A DNA stretch of 9,962 bases from JAKORR01 sp964608495 (GTDB lineage: Bacteria; Armatimonadota; Zipacnadia; Zipacnadales; FEN-943). A program made the position numbers and the translations under genes. This document shows positions 6,016-9,962 of this stretch, one piece after another; within the stretch, counting starts at the first letter, position 1; every line of letters starts with the position of its first letter. The stretch spans positions 1-9,962 of the forward strand of contig CAZSOQ010000198.1 in assembly GCA_964608495.1 (NCBI GenBank), in the 5' to 3' direction. The notes beneath the pieces are model-generated. The model was given only the letters and a program-made list of their open reading frames with translations. It did not search any database and was not told where the DNA came from.

Positions 6016-7479
6016 TTAGCCGCCCCCGACCGACACGTACTTCACCTCGACGTAGGCCTCGATGCCCTCGGCGGCGCCCTCGCGGCCCAGGCCCGACTGC
6101 TTGACGCCGCCGAAGGGTGCCTCGGCCGTGGCGGGGACCATGTCGTTGAGGCCGATGATGCCGAACTCGAGCTCCTCGGCGACCTCGATGGCGCGGTGGA
6201 GGTCGCGGGTGAAGACATAGCCCGCCAGGCCGTAGACGGTGTTGTTGGCGAGGCGGATGGCCTCCTCGGTGGTCGAGAAGGGGAAGATGGGCATGATCGG
6301 GCCGAAGACCTCCTCGCAGGTGAGCCTGGCGCCGGCGGGCACGTCCACGAGGACGGTGGGCAGGAACCAGTAGCCGCGCCGGAACTCGGGCCCGTCGGGA
6401 CGCCCGCCGCCCACCAGGACCTCGGCGCCGCCTTCCACCGCGTCCTCCACGAAATCCTCGGCGTTCTCGACCGCCGAGGCCGAGTACAGTGGCCCGCAGT
6501 CCACACCCGGCACGGGCTCGCCGTCGGCGTCCAGCGGATTGCCCATCCGCAGGCCGCTCGCCACCTCGACGACCCTCGCCACGTACTCCTCGTAGATGGA
6601 CTCGTGCACGTAGAATCGCGTGGCGGCGATGCACACCTGGCCGTTGTTGCGGAACTTGCCCCGCGTGTTGGCCTCGGCGACCTGGGCCACGTCCACGTCG
6701 GGGAAGACGAGCACGGGCGCGCTGCCGCCGAGCTCCAGGGAGAGTTTGGTCACGTGCTCGGCCGAGCCGCGGATGAGCTCCTTGCCCACCTCGGTGGAGC
6801 CCGTGAAGCTGAGCTTGCGGCAGAGGGGGTTGCCCAGGAACTCGACGGCCATCTCGCGGCCGGGCCCCAGGACGCAGTTGACCACGCCGGGCGGGAAGCC
6901 GGCGTCGTGCAGGCAGGCGATCATCTCGAGGCTGGCCAGGGGCGCGTGGACCGACGGACGGGCGACGATGGTGCAGCCGGCGCCCACGGCCGCGGCGATC
7001 TTGCGCACGGGCAGGAGGACGGGGAAGTTCCAGGCGGAGATGGCGGCGCACACGCCCACGGGCTGGCGCAGCACCCAGCGCCTCACGCCGTCCTTCGACG
7101 CCGGGACCCAGCGGCCATACACGCGCTTGCCCTCCTCGGCGAACCACTCGAAGTAGTTGGCCGAGGCCAGAATCTCGCCGAGGGATTCAGGCACGGGCTT
7201 GCCTACCTCGGCGGACATGGTGCGGGCCATGTCCTCGGCGCGCTCGCGCATGAGGTCGGCGGCCCGACGCAGAATCTTGGCCCGGTCCCAGGCGTTCATG
7301 CGGCGCCAGGCATCGAAGGCCCCCGCCGCCGCCGAGAGCGCGCGGCTCGCGTCGCGCGTGTCGCCGTAGGGCACTTCGGCGATGACTTCCTCGGTGGCCG
7401 GGTTGAGGACCTCGGCCGTCCTCCCGCTCTCGGCGTCGCAGAACTCGCCGTTGATGTACATGTGCCACTGCGCCTTCAT
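6016..7479 (-). CDS. NAD(P)-dependent aldehyde dehydrogenase, GabD / ketoglutarate-semialdehyde type
   Basis: The 487-aa product is a full-length ALDH-superfamily enzyme that oxidises an aldehyde to an acid in the cytoplasm. Visible catalytic parts are SAWNFP with Asn151, FTGSTEVG (225-232) in the Rossmann fold, LELGG with Glu249 as general base, NNGQVC with the nucleophile Cys283, and EEVFGP (389-394). The C-terminal APFGGVKQSGLGREG and YVEVKYVSV match the succinate-semialdehyde dehydrogenase group, which includes type I 2-oxoglutarate-semialdehyde dehydrogenases of pentose oxidation and lactaldehyde/glycolaldehyde enzymes. Odd residues: the cofactor segment reads VARPSVHAP, so the usual Lys of K-P-(S/A) is Arg174 and the Glu common three residues later in NAD-preferring enzymes is Val177. 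The ATG at 7477-7479 follows an AGGAG ribosome site. It sits 90 bp after the dehydratase and 62 bp before the URO-D gene on the same strand, probably one operon. The exact substrate is not determinable here. Confidence 0.9.
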   Translation of the reverse strand: MKAQWHMYINGEFCDAESGRTAEVLNPATEEVIAEVPYGDTRDASRALSAAAGAFDAWRRMNAWDRAKILRRAADLMRERAEDMARTMSAEVGKPVPESLGEILASANYFEWFAEEGKRVYGRWVPASKDGVRRWVLRQPVGVCAAISAWNFPVLLPVRKIAAAVGAGCTIVARPSVHAPLASLEMIACLHDAGFPPGVVNCVLGPGREMAVEFLGNPLCRKLSFTGSTEVGKELIRGSAEHVTKLSLELGGSAPVLVFPDVDVAQVAEANTRGKFRNNGQVCIAATRFYVHESIYEEYVARVVEVASGLRMGNPLDADGEPVPGVDCGPLYSASAVENAEDFVEDAVEGGAEVLVGGGRPDGPEFRRGYWFLPTVLVDVPAGARLTCEEVFGPIMPIFPFSTTEEAIRLANNTVYGLAGYVFTRDLHRAIEVAEELEFGIIGLNDMVPATAEAPFGGVKQSGLGREGAAEGIEAYVEVKYVSVGGG

Positions 7480-7561
7480 CTGTATCCCGCTCCTTTGCCC
7501 TGGGGCGCCGGTGAGCCGATAGCTGGCACTAGGAAGAATTTGGGAAGGGGGTCTGGGGGAG

Positions 7562-7579
7562 AACCCTTTTTAAAGGGTT
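7562..7579. repeat. Perfect palindromic hairpin overlapping the dehydratase stop codon
   Basis: AACCCTTT (7562-7569) and AAAGGGTT (7572-7579) form a perfect 8-bp inverted repeat around TT. The stop codon TAA of the dehydratase (7570-7572, minus strand) is inside it. Flanking G-rich (7549-7561) and C-rich (7581-7594) stretches can partly extend the pairing. On the minus strand no T-run follows, so it is not a canonical intrinsic terminator. It could protect the upstream message, attenuate the downstream aldehyde dehydrogenase, or be a small dispersed palindromic repeat. Confidence 0.55.
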
Positions 7580-9270
7580 TCGCCCAGGCTCCCCTCTGTC
7601 TTTATCCTTGCGCCCTCGTCCGCGCCGGTCGCCAGGGCGCGGTAGATATCCAGGAAGCCGCCCGAGGCCTTCGGCGGCAGGGGCGTGTACTCCTCCAGGC
7701 GTCTGATGATCTTGGCCTCGGAGAGCTCGACGTCGAGGCGGCGGCCGGGAATGTCGAGGACGACGGTATCGCCGGCTTGGAGGGCCGCAAGGGGGCCGCC
7801 AGCCGCGGCCTCGGGGCAGACGTGGCCGATGCAGGGGCCGCGAGTGGCCCCCGAGTAGCGCCCGTCGGTGACCATGGCCACGGAGTTGCCCAGGCCCATG
7901 CCGACGAGCAGGGCCGCCGGTATGGAGAGCTCTCGCATGCCGGGGCCGCCGCGCGGGCCCTCGTGGCGGATGACGAGGACATCGCCGTGGCCCACGCGGC
8001 TGCCGAGGAGACCGTCGCGGACAGCCTCCTCGCTCTCGAAGATGCGGGCCGGGCCCGAGTGCTGGAGCATTTCGGGCACCACGGCGGCCTGCTTGACAAC
8101 CGCGCCGCGTGGGGCCAGGTTGCCGTAGAGGACGGCCAGGCCGCCCTCGGGGGCCAGGGGGGCGGCGATGGGCCGGATGATCTCGCCATCGGCGCCAGGC
8201 CGGCCGTCCAGGCGATCGGCCAGCGTGCCCTCGCTGATCTCGAGGGCCCCGGTGTGCATGAGCCCGGCCACGGCCAGCTCGGCCATGAGCGCTCGCACGC
8301 CGCCGGCGGCGTGGAAATCCGTAACCGTGTGGTCGCTGGCGGGCTTGAGCCTGGCCAGCAGGGGCGTCTCGCGGCTCAGGTGGTCGAAGTTGGCAAGCTT
8401 GAGGGGCACGTCTACCTCGGCGGCGAGGGCGAGCAGGTGCAGGACCATATTGGTCGAGCCGCCGAAGGCCAGGCCCAGGCGGATGGCGTTCTCGAAGCTG
8501 GACGCGCCCAGGAAGGCCCGCGCGCCCGGGCCGCCATCGGCCAGCTCAACCACCAGCCGCGCCGCGGCCTCTATCAGCGCGCCCTGCTCCTCGGACAGCG
8601 CCTCGACCGTGGCCGCGCCGGGCAGGGCGAGGCCCAGGGCCTCGGCGATACAGGCCATGGTCACGGCGGTGCCCATCATGTTGCAGGCGCCGGGCGCCGG
8701 GCAGGCCGTGGCCTCGATGGCCTCGAGCAGCTCGGCGCTGATCTCGCCACGGACCGCCCGCCCCATGGCCTCCTTCACGTCCGAGGCCACCAGCGGCATC
8801 GAGCCCTCGCAGCCGCCACAGGCCGCGCAGCCGCCCACGGGCATCACGCCGCCGGGCACGAACACCGTGGGTATGTCGCAGCGGGCGGCCGCCATGAGCA
8901 GGCCGGGAAGGATCTTGTCGCAGGAGGCGATCATGACGGCCGCCTGGCAGCCGTGGGACTTGAGGGCCAGCTCGGCGCCCGCGGCCACGACCTCGCGCAG
9001 GGGGAGGATGTAGTGCATGCCGCGCCCCTGAGCTATGCCGTCGCAGGGCGCGGGGACGTTGAACTCGATGGGCATCCCGCCGGCGAGCTGGATCGTGCCG
9101 CGCAGCAGGTCGGCGACCCGGCGGAGGTGGGCATGGCCGGGAGTGGCCGAGGAGTAGGAGTTGATGACACCGATCAGCGGGCTGGCGAAGTCGCGCTCCG
9201 TGTACCCCGCGGCGCGGTACAGCGCACGGGCGTAGGTGGCCTGGAAGCCCTCCAGCGGCGATGACGACAT
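7570..9270 (-). CDS. IlvD/Edd-family iron-sulfur dehydratase (dihydroxy-acid or sugar-acid dehydratase)
   Basis: The 566-aa product fits the IlvD/Edd family (usually ~555-615 aa), which removes water from 2,3-dihydroxy acids or aldonic acids to give 2-keto acids. Three probable Fe-S ligands are Cys76 in PAPCDGIAQG, Cys117 in ASCDKILPG (whose Lys119 is the usual Mg-associated lysine) and Cys196 in PAPGACNMMGTA. The C-terminal MVTDGRYSGATRGPCIGHV carries the presumed catalytic Ser. The N-terminal SATPGHAHL with CDGIA resembles the PGH/CDG type of IlvD rather than the PCN type. Unusual is a CAACGGC cluster at 148-154 after VPGGVMPVGG. Classical IlvD would make branched-chain amino acids, but no ilv gene is nearby. 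The aldehyde dehydrogenase downstream and glycosidases around it favour an aldonate substrate (inference). An in-frame extension to 9453 is low-complexity and rejected; start ATG 9268-9270 is set by the ribosome site. Confidence 0.88.
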   Translation of the reverse strand: MSSSPLEGFQATYARALYRAAGYTERDFASPLIGVINSYSSATPGHAHLRRVADLLRGTIQLAGGMPIEFNVPAPCDGIAQGRGMHYILPLREVVAAGAELALKSHGCQAAVMIASCDKILPGLLMAAARCDIPTVFVPGGVMPVGGCAACGGCEGSMPLVASDVKEAMGRAVRGEISAELLEAIEATACPAPGACNMMGTAVTMACIAEALGLALPGAATVEALSEEQGALIEAAARLVVELADGGPGARAFLGASSFENAIRLGLAFGGSTNMVLHLLALAAEVDVPLKLANFDHLSRETPLLARLKPASDHTVTDFHAAGGVRALMAELAVAGLMHTGALEISEGTLADRLDGRPGADGEIIRPIAAPLAPEGGLAVLYGNLAPRGAVVKQAAVVPEMLQHSGPARIFESEEAVRDGLLGSRVGHGDVLVIRHEGPRGGPGMRELSIPAALLVGMGLGNSVAMVTDGRYSGATRGPCIGHVCPEAAAGGPLAALQAGDTVVLDIPGRRLDVELSEAKIIRRLEEYTPLPPKASGGFLDIYRALATGADEGARIKTEGSLGETL

Positions 9271-9277
9271 GCCCATA

Positions 9278-9282
9278 CCTCC
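9278..9282 (-). promoter_or_regulatory. Ribosome binding site deciding the dehydratase start
   Basis: Minus-strand GGAGG is 7 bases before the ATG at 9268-9270. A second in-frame ATG at 9274-9276 would be only 1 base from the site, so the shorter reading beginning MSSSPLEGF is preferred. Confidence 0.6.
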
Positions 9283-9409
9283 CGCCCGAGGAAGGTACTC
9301 CGTCAGGTCAGGCGGCGCAAGGCGGGCGGAGGACGCGCGGCAACGAGGGCGCCGGCGACCTAAGGCGAACAGTAACAGGGAGGCGCGAGGGCGCTTGCTC
9401 GACCCGGCC

Positions 9410-9432
9410 CGGTCAGGAAGGGGCAGTGACCG
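9410..9432. promoter_or_regulatory. Inverted repeat in the divergent promoter region, possible operator
   Basis: CGGTCA (9410-9415) and TGACCG (9427-9432) are perfect inverted copies with an 11-base spacer, in the 209-bp region 9271-9479 between the divergent dehydratase and CBM-protein genes. Two further GTCAG copies in tandem occur near 9302-9312, close to the dehydratase start. A regulator site controlling both genes is possible, but 6-bp arms occur by chance at this GC content. No convincing -35/-10 pair was found in this region on either strand. Confidence 0.3.
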
Positions 9433-9479
9433 AGCGCCGGCGATCCCGAACACACGGCCTTGCCGAGGGAGGCAGGGAC

Positions 9480-9962
9480 ATGACCAGAGCCGCTTGGGTA
9501 GTGATGCTGCTGCTTGCCGGCGCCGCGGTGTGGGGCGCTCCCATCACGGTGCCGAACTGGTCCTTCGAGGGGGGCGCGGATCGCCCCCTCGACTGGACGC
9601 TGTCCGGTGGCCAGGGGGAATGGCTGCGGGGCGATGCGGCCGACGGGGAGCGTGCCGTGGCGGTGACCGGCGATGGCGAGCAGGACAACTACTGGCGGTC
9701 CGCGCCGCTGGACCTCACGCCGTCCACGGTGTACCGGCTGCGATTCCGCGCGCGCAACCTGGGTGGGCAGGGCGGCACGCCCGTGACGGGGCCGATCTTC
9801 TGCAACCGGGACCTGGGGACGATCCCGGCGGCGTGGGCGACCTACGAGTCCATCTTCATGACGCCGCGCACGATCACGGCGGACAATTCGTGGCTGCGGA
9901 TGGGGCAGTGGCAGGTGAAGGGCGCGGTGGCCTACGACGCCCTCGAGCTGGCCCTGATCGAG
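9480..9962 (+). CDS. Secreted protein with CBM4/9-like carbohydrate-binding module, N-terminal part (cut by window edge)
   Basis: From ATG 9480 the frame is open for 161 codons to the right edge. A strong GGGAGG ribosome site (9467-9472) lies 7 bases upstream. Residues 1-20 (MTRAAWVVMLLLAGAAVWGA) are a signal peptide. Mature residues ~24-160 look like a galactose-binding-type beta-sandwich of the CBM4/9 class: it opens VPNWSFEGG, contains RPLDWTLSGGQGEW, then RAVAVTGDG, YWRSAPLDLTPSTVYRLRFR and a late WLRMGQW strand. Such N(W/G)SFE modules usually precede a catalytic or further binding domain, which would lie beyond the window. It is divergent from the dehydratase operon, so joint induction by the same polysaccharide is plausible. 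The enzymatic role, if any, cannot be seen. Confidence 0.75.
   Translation, partial: MTRAAWVVMLLLAGAAVWGAPITVPNWSFEGGADRPLDWTLSGGQGEWLRGDAADGERAVAVTGDGEQDNYWRSAPLDLTPSTVYRLRFRARNLGGQGGTPVTGPIFCNRDLGTIPAAWATYESIFMTPRTITADNSWLRMGQWQVKGAVAYDALELALIE

Noticed and set aside
5986..9264. Open frame of about 1090 codons on the plus strand
   Set aside because: It is exactly in register, codon for codon, with the dehydratase and aldehyde dehydrogenase on the other strand. In that register a stop needs a sense TTA, CTA or TCA codon, which GC-rich genes rarely use. The translation is a Gly/Ala/His/Asp/Val-rich mix with no domain pattern.
9271..9453. N-terminal extension of the dehydratase
   Set aside because: The extra residues are Arg/Ser/Leu-rich without family similarity, and a well-placed GGAGG precedes the ATG at 9270.

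Overview
The window is a GC-rich bacterial segment (roughly two-thirds G+C by eye, not counted). Almost every gene start is preceded by a purine-rich Shine-Dalgarno sequence. Secreted carbohydrate-active enzymes sit beside a URO-D-family protein, a GabD-like aldehyde dehydrogenase and an IlvD/Edd-family dehydratase. This mix suggests an uncultured polysaccharide degrader of the Armatimonadota / Planctomycetota / Lentisphaerota kind. That placement is inference from gene content and style; there is no rRNA or other phylogenetic marker.

Left part (1-1874, all minus strand): the first 37 codons of a secreted protein running off the left edge; a 208-aa winged-helix/nucleotidyltransferase fusion protein; and a secreted GH43-like five-bladed-propeller glycosidase. 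The 57-bp gap in front of the nucleotidyltransferase gene holds two tandem 16-bp palindromes on a 20-bp period. They overlap a candidate promoter whose -35 box covers the stop codon of the GH43-like gene. This is the clearest regulatory structure in the window and suggests autoregulation.

Middle (2124-4874, plus strand): a 916-aa exported, probably lipid-anchored clan GH-A glycosidase with an N-terminal carbohydrate-binding-like module. It is transcribed divergently from the GH43-like gene across a 249-bp intergenic region.

Right part (4967-9270, minus strand): a likely three-gene operon, dehydratase then aldehyde dehydrogenase then URO-D-family protein, with gaps of 90 and 62 bp. A strong palindromic hairpin overlaps the dehydratase stop codon. 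Divergent from it, and cut by the right edge, is a secreted protein that begins with a CBM4/9-like module (9480-9962).

Taken together, the locus reads as extracellular release of sugars (GH43-like plus GH-A enzyme) followed by cytoplasmic oxidative breakdown. The dehydratase/aldehyde dehydrogenase pair fits a non-phosphorylating pentose or sugar-acid route (Weimberg- or Dahms-like), but no sugar dehydrogenase, second dehydratase or aldolase lies in the window, so the pathway is a hypothesis. I saw no tRNA, rRNA, CRISPR array, transposase or integrase. No stretch longer than 300 bp lacks a gene. The very long open frames opposite the main genes are in-register antisense shadows.
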